Source: Trueperaceae bacterium (lineage in GTDB: Bacteria > Deinococcota > Deinococci > Deinococcales > Trueperaceae). From it: a stretch of DNA of 9,357 bases. The notes below the pieces were generated by a model, which did not search any database, had not been told where the DNA came from, and saw nothing but the letters and a program-made list of their open reading frames with translations. The stretch's first letter is position 1, and the number at the start of each line of letters is the position of its first letter. The stretch is from contig JAABSI010000104.1 in the NCBI GenBank assembly GCA_011390455.1, positions 1-9,357 of the forward strand. Reading direction: 5' to 3'. Positions 1-6,313 of the stretch are shown here, in pieces. A program made the translations under genes and the position numbers.

Positions 1-1397
1 AGGCGCGTGATGAGCGGTGTCGCCAAGCGCACCGCGGGGGCGATGAGCGAGTCGGCCGCCAGCGCCACCCCGGCGAAGAAGGTGGCCATCGACAGGCCAG
101 CGCCCAGGAGGGCGAGGTAGCCGGACCAGGGGAGGCGCGTCATGGCGATGCCGGCGACGACGAGCGCCCAGCCGACCCACCGGAGCCGGGGGCTGCGGGC
201 CATCTCGGCACCTCGCAGCGCCGCGAGCGGCGAGGTCTGGGCCGCCGCCCGGGCGGGCAGGCTGGCCGCCAGGAGCGCCACGCCGACGCCGATCGCGGCC
301 GCCAGCGCCACGCTGCCGAGCGGCAAGACGAGCGTCCGCGTCTCGAACCCCACCACCAGGGCGTTCACGCTGGTGATGCCGTACGCCAGCAGCGACCCGA
401 GGGCGACGCCGAGGACCACGCCGGCGAGGCTGACCCAGGTCGCCTCCCACAGCGCGAGGCGGCGGACGTCGCGGCGGCGCATGCAGATCGTGCGCAGGAG
501 CGCGTACTCGCGGGTCCGCTCCACCACCCCGGCCATGAAGGTGTTGTAGGCCATGAACCCACCCAACGCCATGAGGGTCGCGGCGAGGATGAGCAGGCCG
601 GCCTGCAGCGTCTGCACGATGCCCGAGGTCGCGTCGCCGACGCCGGCGGGGTAGGTCACCGTGTACGCGCCACCGACCGTGTCCTGCAGCCGCTCTCGGG
701 CGACGCCGATGTCGACGTCGGCGCGCAGCGCCAGCTCCAGGTGGCTGGCGCGATCGGCCAGCCCGTTGACCTCCTGCAGGTCGGTCAGGTGGGTGATGCC
801 GATCCGGCCCCCGTTGGTGGAGGCGAGCGCGTAGGCGTCGTCGAGCAGCCCGACCAGGGTGAAGGGCACCAGGCCCGTCGGCGTGGTGAAGACGATCTCC
901 TCCCCGAGGCGCATGTCGCGCACGCCGGCGAAGTCGGCCGCGATGGCGACCTCGAAGCCGCCCGCGGCGGGCAGGCGGCCGCTCGCGAGGCGCACGGGGA
1001 CCGTCTCGGGCCGCTCCGTCAGCCGCCCGCCGAGCTGGAAGCCGGTGTCGACCCCGGGGAGCAGCGATCCCGCGCCGGTGGCCTGGGCCGCGCGGACGGG
1101 CTCCGAGCGGGTGTTGAGGACGGGCACCACCCACGCGACGTCCGGATCGCTCTCGACGAGCGCCAGGAGCGGTCCGTGCTCGAAGACCGCCCGCCCGGTG
1201 GCCCCCGGCGTCACCAGCAGGTCGGCGGGACCGGCCGCGGCCTCGAGCGTCGCGCGCAGGTTGGCATCGACGTTGGCGCCGACGGAGAGCGTCGCCAACA
1301 CCGCGGCGATGCCCAGGCCGACGCCGAGGACGGTGGCCAGCGTGCGCCAACGGTGGCGGAGGAGGTTGCGCAGGGCGAGGCGTGGCAGGATCGGCAC
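1..1397 (-). CDS. ABC transporter permease, FtsX/MacB type (C-terminus cut by window edge)
   Basis: Reading the minus strand from a GTG at 1397 gives 465 residues without a stop, running off the left edge. The layout is that of an FtsX-type permease. A first membrane helix lies at about 18-40, then a large extracytoplasmic domain at about 41-260 of MacB periplasmic-core type. An FtsX core with helices at about 262-290, 318-345 and 358-380 follows, and two more hydrophobic segments lie at about 406-421 and 426-446. The cytoplasmic stretch REYALLRTICMRRRDV (296-311) matches the 'REIGLLRALGATRRQV' pattern that docks the ATPase. The extra helices after the first FtsX core suggest a two-core permease of roughly 800 residues. 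Such permeases do mechanical or lipid/lipoprotein export with a LolD/MacB-like ATPase; none is in the window, so one would be expected to the left or elsewhere. The gene begins 28 bp after the glycosyltransferase. No Shine-Dalgarno is visible; a -10-like TAACAT sits 5 nt before the GTG. The substrate is unknown. Confidence 0.9.
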   Translation of the reverse strand, partial: MPILPRLALRNLLRHRWRTLATVLGVGLGIAAVLATLSVGANVDANLRATLEAAAGPADLLVTPGATGRAVFEHGPLLALVESDPDVAWVVPVLNTRSEPVRAAQATGAGSLLPGVDTGFQLGGRLTERPETVPVRLASGRLPAAGGFEVAIAADFAGVRDMRLGEEIVFTTPTGLVPFTLVGLLDDAYALASTNGGRIGITHLTDLQEVNGLADRASHLELALRADVDIGVARERLQDTVGGAYTVTYPAGVGDATSGIVQTLQAGLLILAATLMALGGFMAYNTFMAGVVERTREYALLRTICMRRRDVRRLALWEATWVSLAGVVLGVALGSLLAYGITSVNALVVGFETRTLVLPLGSVALAAAIGVGVALLAASLPARAAAQTSPLAALRGAEMARSPRLRWVGWALVVAGIAMTRLPWSGYLALLGAGLSMATFFAGVALAADSLIAPAVRLATPLITR

Positions 1398-1402
1398 GAG
1401 GG

Positions 1403-1411
1403 ATGTTACCA
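1403..1411 (-). promoter_or_regulatory. Candidate internal extended -10 promoter (TGGTAACAT) before the permease
   Basis: On the minus strand TGG-TAACAT lies with its last base 5 nt from the GTG start of the permease. TANNNT with a preceding TGN is the extended -10 form. Its closeness to the start codon implies a transcript beginning at or next to the GTG (leaderless), which agrees with the lack of a Shine-Dalgarno. A weak -35-like CTGACC (1424-1429) overlaps the upstream gene's stop with a 15-nt spacer. Inference from sequence only. Confidence 0.4.
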
Positions 1412-1425
1412 GGGGTCGTGCGGGG

Positions 1426-2595
1426 TCAGTGACGCGCCAATGCGAGCACCGCGGCGACGTCCTCGTCGCGCGACAGCGGCAGCTCGACCGCCGCGACGCG
1501 AGTGCGCCAGGCGGCCAGCGCCGGGGCGTCCGCGAGCCAGCCGGCGACCTCACGGGCGCCGGACCGCGGCTGCGGCCACCAGGCACCGACGCCGCGCGAC
1601 AGGGCGAAGTCGACGACCAATCGCTCGTGCGCGCCGGCGACGTAGACGTGGCCGATGGGGGCGCCGACGGCCAGCGCCTCGAGGGTCGAGGCGGGGCCGG
1701 CCTTGGCGACCACGAGATCGGCGGCCGCCAACCACATGGGGACGTCGTCGCGGAAGCCGAGCGCGAGGAGCCGGGTGCGGCCCGCGAGCTCGCGTGCGCG
1801 GGCGTCGAGCCGCTCCTTGAGCGAACCGTGGCGGGCCGTGAGGACCGCGACCGTGGCGGCGACGTCGGCCTCGATGAGGGCCTCGACCCAGTCCTCGGTG
1901 CGCGGGCCGACGCCCTCGGCGCCGAGGCTCAGCAGCACCAGTGGCGGCTCGGCGGGGACGCCGAGCTCGGCGCGCGCCGCCGCCGGCGGCGGGGCCGGGC
2001 GCAGGAACCGTTCGTCGATCGGGTAGCCGGTGACGCGGATCTCACGCTCCGGCACGCCGAGCCGCCGCAGGCGACGCGCGGCCTCCTCGGTCGGGGCGCA
2101 CATCGCGTCGCTGCCCCGGACGGCGAACAGGGCGTGCGTGTCGAAGGTGTCCGGGTTGAAGCCGACGACCGGGACGTCGGTCCAGCCACGGCGCCGCGCG
2201 ATCGCCATCGCCTGCAGCGGGTACATGTGCGTCGCGAGCACCAGGTCGAAGCCGTGGTCGCGCACGTAAGCCGCGAGGCGCCGTCCGTGGTCGAAGACCG
2301 AGACCCCCTGCACCCGCTGCGTCACGCCGGCCGGGACCACGTGGGTCGTCATCGCCTGGGCCGCGGCGACCGCGCGCGGCACGCGCAGCGCCGCGCGCCA
2401 CATCGCCTTCGTCGTGCGATCGAGCCGGCGGGGCCCGAGGGCGGCGACGGTGTCCACCACCTCGGTCTCGGCGCCCATGGCCGCGAAGCGCGCGGCCCAC
2501 GCCCTGGCCGCGGTGGTGTGCCCGCCGCCCGCCTCCAGCGTCGCCAGCAGCACGCGCACGGCCCCGCGTGCGGCCCCGCGCGCGGACCCGGTCAC
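1426..2595 (-). CDS. GT28 / MGDG-synthase-like glycosyltransferase
   Basis: A predicted GT-B fold enzyme of 389 residues from GTG 2595. The N-terminal half has the GGGH motif (23-26, in EAGGGHTTAARAW) that marks MGDG synthases and diacylglycerol glucosyltransferases of the MurG/GT28 superfamily. The C-terminal half has the nucleotide-sugar site KAGPASTLEALAVGAP (from Lys298), matching the MGD1 pattern KAGPGTIAEAL, followed by an acidic AHE in place of the usual GQE. The family moves a sugar from UDP-sugar onto a membrane lipid at the cytoplasmic face; the sugar and acceptor cannot be read here. A proline-rich stretch with PPP links the two domains. GTG 2595 overlaps the previous stop by 4 bp (GTGA), suggesting coupling. 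A GTG at 2559 would remove a 12-residue Ala/Arg/Gly-rich start, leaving 377 residues beginning VRVLLATLEAGGGH, which looks more like the family's usual N-terminus, so the start is uncertain. Confidence 0.9.
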   Translation of the reverse strand: MTGSARGAARGAVRVLLATLEAGGGHTTAARAWAARFAAMGAETEVVDTVAALGPRRLDRTTKAMWRAALRVPRAVAAAQAMTTHVVPAGVTQRVQGVSVFDHGRRLAAYVRDHGFDLVLATHMYPLQAMAIARRRGWTDVPVVGFNPDTFDTHALFAVRGSDAMCAPTEEAARRLRRLGVPEREIRVTGYPIDERFLRPAPPPAAARAELGVPAEPPLVLLSLGAEGVGPRTEDWVEALIEADVAATVAVLTARHGSLKERLDARARELAGRTRLLALGFRDDVPMWLAAADLVVAKAGPASTLEALAVGAPIGHVYVAGAHERLVVDFALSRGVGAWWPQPRSGAREVAGWLADAPALAAWRTRVAAVELPLSRDEDVAAVLALARH

Positions 2596-3596
2596 GAGCG
2601 TCCCAGCGGTGCGACGCCGAGCCGCGGCAGCGCGTCCACCGCGGCGCGGCGCAGGGTCTCGCGCCACGGCACCCGCGGTTGCCAGCCGAGCTCGTCGATC
2701 GCGTGATCGACGCGCACGTGGAGCCCGGTACCCAGCAGAGCCGTGCGGTAACGCGTGAGGGTCGGTTCGCTCGTCGGGGCGGCGATGCCGTAGGCGCGCT
2801 CGAGCACCGAGGCGACGGCCTGGATCGGTGCCGTCGGCAGCAGCCTCCGTGGCGGACGGCCGCCCAGCAGCGACGCCAACGTGGTCAAGGCGTCGCGCCA
2901 CGTGAGGCGCGTGGGCTCGGCGACGGCGTACACCCGACCCGGGGCCGCCGGGTGGAGCGCCGCGAGCAGGACGCCCGCCGCCAGGTCGTCCGCGTCGACC
3001 ACGTTGAGGACGCCGAGACCACCCCCGACGAGCGGCAGGCGCCCGCCGCGCAGCGCGCGGGCGAGCCGCCAGAGGACCGGATCGCCCAGCCCGATCGGCC
3101 ACAGGCCGGGGCGAACGACGACGCCCTCGATGCGCCCGTCGGCCAGCACCAGGTCCTCGACGCGCCGCAGAGCCTGCGCGTACGGCAGCTCGCGGTGGTC
3201 GCGTGGGCGCGTGCGCACGTCGACGTCGACGCTGCCGTCGAAGCGGTGCACGGCCAGGCTCGACAGAAGCACGACCCGGCCCACGCCGCCACGGCGGGCG
3301 CTGGTCAACAGCCGCTCGCTGGCGCCGGCATCCGCCCGGGCGAACGCCGACTCGGGACCGAGCTCGGCCGCCCGCGACCGCGCGTCGATCAGCACCTGAC
3401 ACCCCGCGACCCAGCGCACGGGGTCGCCCGCCGCCTCGACCACGGTGACGCCGCTACCGGCCGCACGCAGCTGGCGTCGGCGCTCGGCGGACGTCAGGCG
3501 GTCCACCACCGCGACGACTTCGTGGCCGCTCGAGGTGGCGTGTGCCACGACGTGACCACCGAGCACGCCCTCGGCGCGGGTGACGGCGATCCTCAC
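2592..3596 (-). CDS. Atypical extended SDR / NAD(P)-dependent epimerase-dehydratase-like protein
   Basis: A 334-residue protein with the layout of extended short-chain dehydrogenases. It has an N-terminal beta-strand and glycine-rich region (VRIAVTRAEGVLGGH), a strand ending LLSSLAVHR (Ser112-Ser113), a PYAQALRRVEDLV segment with Tyr139, the substrate-domain signature VVVRPGLWPIG, the LNVVDADDLAAG segment (about 197-208), and a C-terminal ELGWQPRVPW closing motif. Two usual residues are changed. The first glycine of GxxGxxG is Arg7, and the lysine of YxxxK is Leu143. It may thus bind nucleotide weakly or not act as a classical oxidoreductase, as in atypical SDRs that serve as binding or assembly proteins. 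GTG 3596 overlaps the dus stop by 4 bp, and its own stop overlaps the glycosyltransferase GTG by 4 bp, so the three are probably translated together. Family assignment is good; reaction and substrate are unknown. Confidence 0.85.
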   Translation of the reverse strand: MRIAVTRAEGVLGGHVVAHATSSGHEVVAVVDRLTSAERRRQLRAAGSGVTVVEAAGDPVRWVAGCQVLIDARSRAAELGPESAFARADAGASERLLTSARRGGVGRVVLLSSLAVHRFDGSVDVDVRTRPRDHRELPYAQALRRVEDLVLADGRIEGVVVRPGLWPIGLGDPVLWRLARALRGGRLPLVGGGLGVLNVVDADDLAAGVLLAALHPAAPGRVYAVAEPTRLTWRDALTTLASLLGGRPPRRLLPTAPIQAVASVLERAYGIAAPTSEPTLTRYRTALLGTGLHVRVDHAIDELGWQPRVPWRETLRRAAVDALPRLGVAPLGRS

Positions 3597-4615
3597 GCCG
3601 CCAGCCGCCGCTCCCGCCGGCGAATGAGCTTCGGGCAGCGCGGCAGCGTGTGGCTGAAGGGGTCGAGCGCGCCGACCAGAGGATCGTGCGGGTCGATGCC
3701 GACGCCGGTACGCCAGGCGTCGGCGAGGTCGTCGAGCGTGGCGACCCGCACGAACGGCCCGCGGCCGACACCCAAGCGCTCGGCGTAGGCCACCAGCTGG
3801 CCGCGGAGCCGCGGGAGGGCGCGCTCGCCGCCGTACCAGGCGACGTGGTCGCGGGCGTGGCGCCACGAAACGGCCACCACCTCCTCGGGGGAGGGTGCGG
3901 CGCCGCCGAGCAGCTCGCGGAACACCCAGGGGCGGCCCAGCGCCGCACGCGCCACCATCACGCCGAGCCCGCGGGCGCGGGCGCGGCGGTAGGCGCGGGC
4001 GTCCGCGACGTCGCCGGAGCCGATCACCGGTACGTCCACGCTGGCGGCGACCTCGGCGATCGCGTCCCAGTCGGCCTCGCCGGCGTACTTCTGCGAAGCC
4101 GTGCGGCCGTGGATGGCGACCACCGCGGCACCGGCGTCGACGACCGCCGCCACGACCTCGCGGACCGCCACCCGGTCGAGGCCGAGACGCGTCTTGACCG
4201 TCACCGGCACGGGCACGGCGGCGCCGATGGCAGCCACGATCGCCGCGGCGCGCCCAGGGTCGCGCATGAGCTCGACGCCGCAGCCGCGTTGCACCACCTT
4301 GCGCACGGGGCACCCCATGTTGAGGTCGAGGGCGGCCGGTTCGAACGCGGCGAACAGCCGCCTGGCAGCGGCGGCGGCCTCGGCCGGGTCGGCAGCGAAG
4401 AGCTGCAGGACGACGTCGCGCTCGCCGGGGTGGGGTGCCGAGATGGCGAGGCCCGCGTCGTCGCCGAGAGCGAGGGCCCGTGCCGACACCATCTCGCTGA
4501 CCGCCCAGGCCGCGCCGTAGTGGCGCGCGAGCCGCCGAAAGGGGGCGTCCGTGTACCCGGCCATGGGCGCCAGCACGGCACTTCGGGCGGCGAGCAGCGT
4601 CTCGAAGGGCGGCAT
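3593..4615 (-). CDS. dus: tRNA-dihydrouridine synthase (Dus family, DusB-like)
   Basis: A 340-residue FMN enzyme that reduces uridine to dihydrouridine in tRNA in the cytoplasm, using NADPH. The TIM-barrel motifs appear in order: APMAGYTDAPFRRL (16-29), VSEMVS (39-44), LQLFAADP (70-77), the catalytic-cysteine motif LNMGCPVRKV with Cys102, VTVKTRLG (FMN site, Lys141 and Arg143), AIHGRTASQKYAGEADW (His169, Arg171), IGSGDV where most relatives have GNGD, and MVARAALGRPWVFREL (220-235). Length suits the family. The helical RNA-binding tail ends in a basic RRRERR. Similarity to E. coli DusB, recalled rather than aligned, makes DusB the best subfamily guess. ATG 4615 is chosen because the first conserved strand starts soon after it and a -10-like TACACT lies 6 nt upstream; there is no Shine-Dalgarno. 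It is first in the minus-strand cluster, with a GTGA overlap to the SDR gene. Confidence 0.96.
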   Translation of the reverse strand: MPPFETLLAARSAVLAPMAGYTDAPFRRLARHYGAAWAVSEMVSARALALGDDAGLAISAPHPGERDVVLQLFAADPAEAAAAARRLFAAFEPAALDLNMGCPVRKVVQRGCGVELMRDPGRAAAIVAAIGAAVPVPVTVKTRLGLDRVAVREVVAAVVDAGAAVVAIHGRTASQKYAGEADWDAIAEVAASVDVPVIGSGDVADARAYRRARARGLGVMVARAALGRPWVFRELLGGAAPSPEEVVAVSWRHARDHVAWYGGERALPRLRGQLVAYAERLGVGRGPFVRVATLDDLADAWRTGVGIDPHDPLVGALDPFSHTLPRCPKLIRRRERRLAA

Positions 4616-4621
4616 GGCACG

Positions 4622-4627
4622 AGTGTA
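4622..4627 (-). promoter_or_regulatory. Candidate -10 element (TACACT) of dus, leaderless arrangement
   Basis: On the minus strand TACACT lies 6 nt before the ATG of dus, so transcription starting 6-7 nt downstream would begin at the start codon. No recognisable -35 box is present 16-18 nt upstream. Leaderless mRNAs with TANNNT just ahead of the gene are known to be common in Deinococcus. Inference from position and consensus. Confidence 0.5.
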
Positions 4628-4649
4628 CCGACCGGGGTCACGCGGCGGG

Positions 4650-4664
4650 TGCCTCACGGAGGCA
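4650..4664. promoter_or_regulatory. 15-bp inverted repeat in the divergent intergenic region, candidate operator
   Basis: TGCCTC-ACG-GAGGCA is a perfect inverted repeat with 6-bp arms and a 3-nt centre. It lies between the two opposing -10 elements (4622-4627 and 4679-4684) and covers the place where the -35 box of the acetyltransferase promoter should be. A repressor or activator site serving one or both genes would sit here. Its rightmost base is the A of an alternative ATG at 4664. A chance palindrome in GC-rich DNA cannot be excluded. Confidence 0.35.
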
Positions 4665-4675
4665 TGAAGCGCGCG

Positions 4676-4684
4676 TGGTACCTT
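4676..4684 (+). promoter_or_regulatory. Candidate extended -10 promoter (TGGTACCTT) of the acetyltransferase gene, leaderless
   Basis: TGG-TACCTT ends exactly 6 nt before the ATG at 4691, mirroring the spacing on the other side of the divergent region. The TGN extension can make up for the missing -35 box. Transcription would begin at or beside the start codon, and no Shine-Dalgarno lies at a usable distance from 4691. Confidence 0.45.
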
Positions 4685-4690
4685 GCGGTG

Positions 4691-5257
4691 ATGCGCGAAC
4701 CCGATGCTCTCGGCGCGCTCGCGACCCCGTCGGCGAGCGCGGATCCGCCGGTACCGTCGACGCGCCCGGCCGACGTGCACGACGCCGGGCTCGTGCACGC
4801 CCTCTACCTCGCGACCCCCAGCTACTTCGAGATGATCGCGATCCCGGTGCCGACGTCGTCCGAGGTGCGCACCGAGCTGTTGGCGGCGCGCCAGGACCCC
4901 CGGCGCCGCATCGAACTGGTGCTCGGCGACCCCGGCTGGCGCGTGCCCGGCCTGGTGCGCGACGGCCGGACCGGTCGCCCGGTGACCGCGGTCCTCGACT
5001 ACAAGCTGGATTACCCCGAGCCGGGCGACGCCACCGTCAACCTGCTCCTGGTCCACGGCGCGCTGCAGGGGCGCGGCGTGGGCGCGATGGCCGTCGCCGA
5101 CCTCGAGCGCCGGCTGTGTGGTTCCACCCGCAGGGTCCTGGCCGCGGTGTACGGGCGCAACCCCAGCGCCTGCGGCTTCTGGGAGCACCAGGGGTACAGC
5201 TTCGCCATCGACGCCGGCCCGGTGCTCGACTGGTACGCCAAGGAGATCGACGCATGA
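4691..5257 (+). CDS. GNAT-family N-acetyltransferase
   Basis: A 188-residue protein. Residues 1-24 are a Pro/Ala-rich lead, and the acetyltransferase fold follows from about 25 (TRPADVHDAGLVHALY). The acetyl-CoA pyrophosphate loop, motif A, is QGRGVG at 126-131 inside VNLLLVHGALQGRGVGAMAV, and the closing motif-B region is VYGRNPSACGFWEHQGY (153-169). The family transfers an acetyl group from acetyl-CoA to an amine; the acceptor (antibiotic, amino acid, protein N-terminus or other) cannot be told from sequence. ATG 4691 is chosen because of the -10 element 6 nt upstream. An in-frame ATG at 4664 would add nine residues, but its GGAGG (4658-4662) is only 1 nt away, too close to work well. The stop overlaps the next gene's start (ATGA at 5254-5257), so the pair is probably translated together from the divergent promoter. 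Confidence 0.88.
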   Translation: MREPDALGALATPSASADPPVPSTRPADVHDAGLVHALYLATPSYFEMIAIPVPTSSEVRTELLAARQDPRRRIELVLGDPGWRVPGLVRDGRTGRPVTAVLDYKLDYPEPGDATVNLLLVHGALQGRGVGAMAVADLERRLCGSTRRVLAAVYGRNPSACGFWEHQGYSFAIDAGPVLDWYAKEIDA

Positions 5258-6159
5258 GTCGACCCGCCAAGCATGTCGTCAGCGTGTCCTTGGGCTCGGC
5301 ATCGCGCGATGTCGACGTCACCGTGGAGCTGCTCGGCGAGACGGTGCGCATTCAACGCCGCGGCACCGACGGCTCGGTGGCGGCCGCCAGGGCCCTGGTC
5401 GCCGAACTCGACGGCCAGGTCGACGCGATCGGCCTCGGCGGTCTCGACCTGTTCCTGCAGTGGATGGGTCGGCGCTACTACTTCCGCGAGGCGCGCGTGA
5501 TCGCGTCGGCGGCCCAGCGCACGCCCGTGGTCTGCGGGGCGGGCCTCAAGGACACGCTGGAGCGTCGTGCCGTCGCGCTGCTCGAAGAGAGCGTCGGCTG
5601 GCGCGGCCGCCGCGTGCTGCTGACGGTGGCCGTGGACCGCTTCGGCATGGCCGAGGCGCTCGTCCAGCACGGCGCCGACGTGCGCTTCGGCGACCTGATG
5701 TTCGCGCTGGGGCTGCCGTGGCCCATCCGCTCGATGCGCACCCTCGACCGGGTCGCCCGGTTGTTGGCGCCGCCGCTCACCAAGATGCCGATCGCCTGGC
5801 TCTACCCGACGGGCAGCCAGCAGACCAAGGCGACCACGTCGGCCCGTTTCGCCGAGCACTACGCCTGGGCCGAGGTCGTCGCCGGCGATTGGCACACGAT
5901 CCGCCGCTACGCGCCCGAGCGCCTCGACGGGCTGACGATCTTCACGAACACGACCACCAAGGCCGACGTCGCCTTCCTGGCCGCGGCCGGTGCGGCGCGG
6001 CTCGTGACGACGACGCCACGCTTCGAGGGCCGCTCGCTGGCCACCAACCTGCTCGAGGCCGCGTTCGTGGCGCTGCGCGGCCCCGACCAGGGGCGGGCGG
6101 GGTACGAGGCGATCCTCGACGAGCTCGACTACGCCCCGACCGAGGCGCCGCTGTCGTGA
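5254..6159 (+). CDS. Conserved protein of unknown function (relatives sometimes labelled quinate 5-dehydrogenase)
   Basis: A 301-residue, apparently soluble protein with no signal peptide or membrane helix. I recall close relatives in Thermus/Deinococcus and some Firmicutes carrying the automatic name 'quinate 5-dehydrogenase', but no clear GxGxxG dinucleotide loop or shikimate-dehydrogenase motif is visible. The likely conserved blocks are HVVSVSLGSASRDV (7-20), AIGLGGLDLFL (58-68), TPVVCGAGLKDTLERR (90-105), VAVDRFGMAEALVQHGADV (125-143), FGDLMFALGLPWPIRS (145-160), LYPTGSQQ (183-190), IFTNTTTKADVAFL (229-242) and TTTPRFEGRSLATNLLEA (252-269). The block at 120-148 reads like a strand-helix-strand of an alpha/beta domain. 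The Thr-rich segments near the C-terminus, followed by Arg260, Ser261 and Asn265, look like a ligand-binding site. The start overlaps the acetyltransferase stop (ATGA), giving a two-gene unit. It is real coding sequence; its function is not known to me. Confidence 0.85.
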   Translation: MSRPAKHVVSVSLGSASRDVDVTVELLGETVRIQRRGTDGSVAAARALVAELDGQVDAIGLGGLDLFLQWMGRRYYFREARVIASAAQRTPVVCGAGLKDTLERRAVALLEESVGWRGRRVLLTVAVDRFGMAEALVQHGADVRFGDLMFALGLPWPIRSMRTLDRVARLLAPPLTKMPIAWLYPTGSQQTKATTSARFAEHYAWAEVVAGDWHTIRRYAPERLDGLTIFTNTTTKADVAFLAAAGAARLVTTTPRFEGRSLATNLLEAAFVALRGPDQGRAGYEAILDELDYAPTEAPLS

Positions 6160-6174
6160 GCGTGGCGCGACGGA

Positions 6175-6188
6175 GCCCGTGGACGGGC
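6175..6188 (+). other. Short GC hairpin between the 5254-6159 gene and the efp promoter
   Basis: GCCCG-TGGA-CGGGC forms a 5-bp perfect stem with a 4-nt loop, 15 nt after the preceding stop. There is no T-run after it, so it is not a standard intrinsic terminator. It also overlaps the position where the efp -35 box would be. It might help end the upstream transcript, act as a protein site, or be chance. Confidence 0.25.
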
Positions 6189-6192
6189 CGGG

Positions 6193-6201
6193 TGCTAGAC
6201 T
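6193..6201 (+). promoter_or_regulatory. Extended -10 promoter (TGCTAGACT) of the efp-acc operon
   Basis: TGC-TAGACT is a good extended -10 box in otherwise GC-rich DNA. No convincing -35 is seen 16-18 nt upstream. A start near 6208 would give a leader of about 105 nt before efp. It lies in the longest non-coding stretch of the window, directly ahead of a five-gene co-directional run, which is where a housekeeping promoter is expected. Confidence 0.5.
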
Positions 6202-6208
6202 CTGCCAT

Positions 6209-6266
6209 CGCCCCGAGGGGCGCGGCCCTCGCGTGCCCGGCGACCTTTCGCCGCCAGCCTGCGGCG
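6209..6266 (+). other. Structured 5' leader of efp with overlapping hairpins
   Basis: Three inverted repeats follow the promoter: CGCCC-CGAG-GGGCG (6209-6222), GGCGA-CCTT-TCGCC (6239-6252) and CGCCGC-CAGCCT-GCGGCG (6249-6266). The last two share bases 6249-6252 and cannot form together. No known riboswitch or ribosomal-protein leader is recognised. It may affect expression of efp or just reflect high GC. Confidence 0.3.
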
Positions 6267-6301
6267 CCGCGTCGCTGGGGACCCGAGCCCATCCATCCTT
6301 C

Positions 6302-6306
6302 GGAGG
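6302..6306 (+). promoter_or_regulatory. Shine-Dalgarno of efp (GGAGG)
   Basis: GGAGG ends 7 nt before ATG 6314. It fixes the efp start and rules out the in-frame open extension that reaches back to 6179. Confidence 0.85.
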
Positions 6307-6313
6307 ATCTCGC

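Noticed and set aside
859..2706. A 615-codon open frame on the plus strand, and another of 359 codons (741-1820), opposite the permease and glycosyltransferase
   Set aside because: The products are Arg/Ala/Gly-rich with no motifs, and they lie antisense to genes with clear family signatures. Long stop-free frames are expected opposite GC-rich coding DNA.
3650..4690. Open reading upstream of the acetyltransferase on the plus strand, which would make a 535-residue protein
   Set aside because: The extra part is antisense to dus and has no motif. The acetyltransferase fold is complete from 4691, where a promoter element lies just ahead.
4616..5188. N-terminal extension of the Dus frame reaching 5188 on the minus strand
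   Set aside because: It runs antisense through the acetyltransferase gene, has no conserved motif, and the Dus barrel begins right after ATG 4615.
6179..6313. In-frame upstream extension of EF-P
   Set aside because: It would begin before the predicted promoter's transcript start. EF-P proteins start at MISVTDL, and GGAGG sits 7 nt before ATG 6314.
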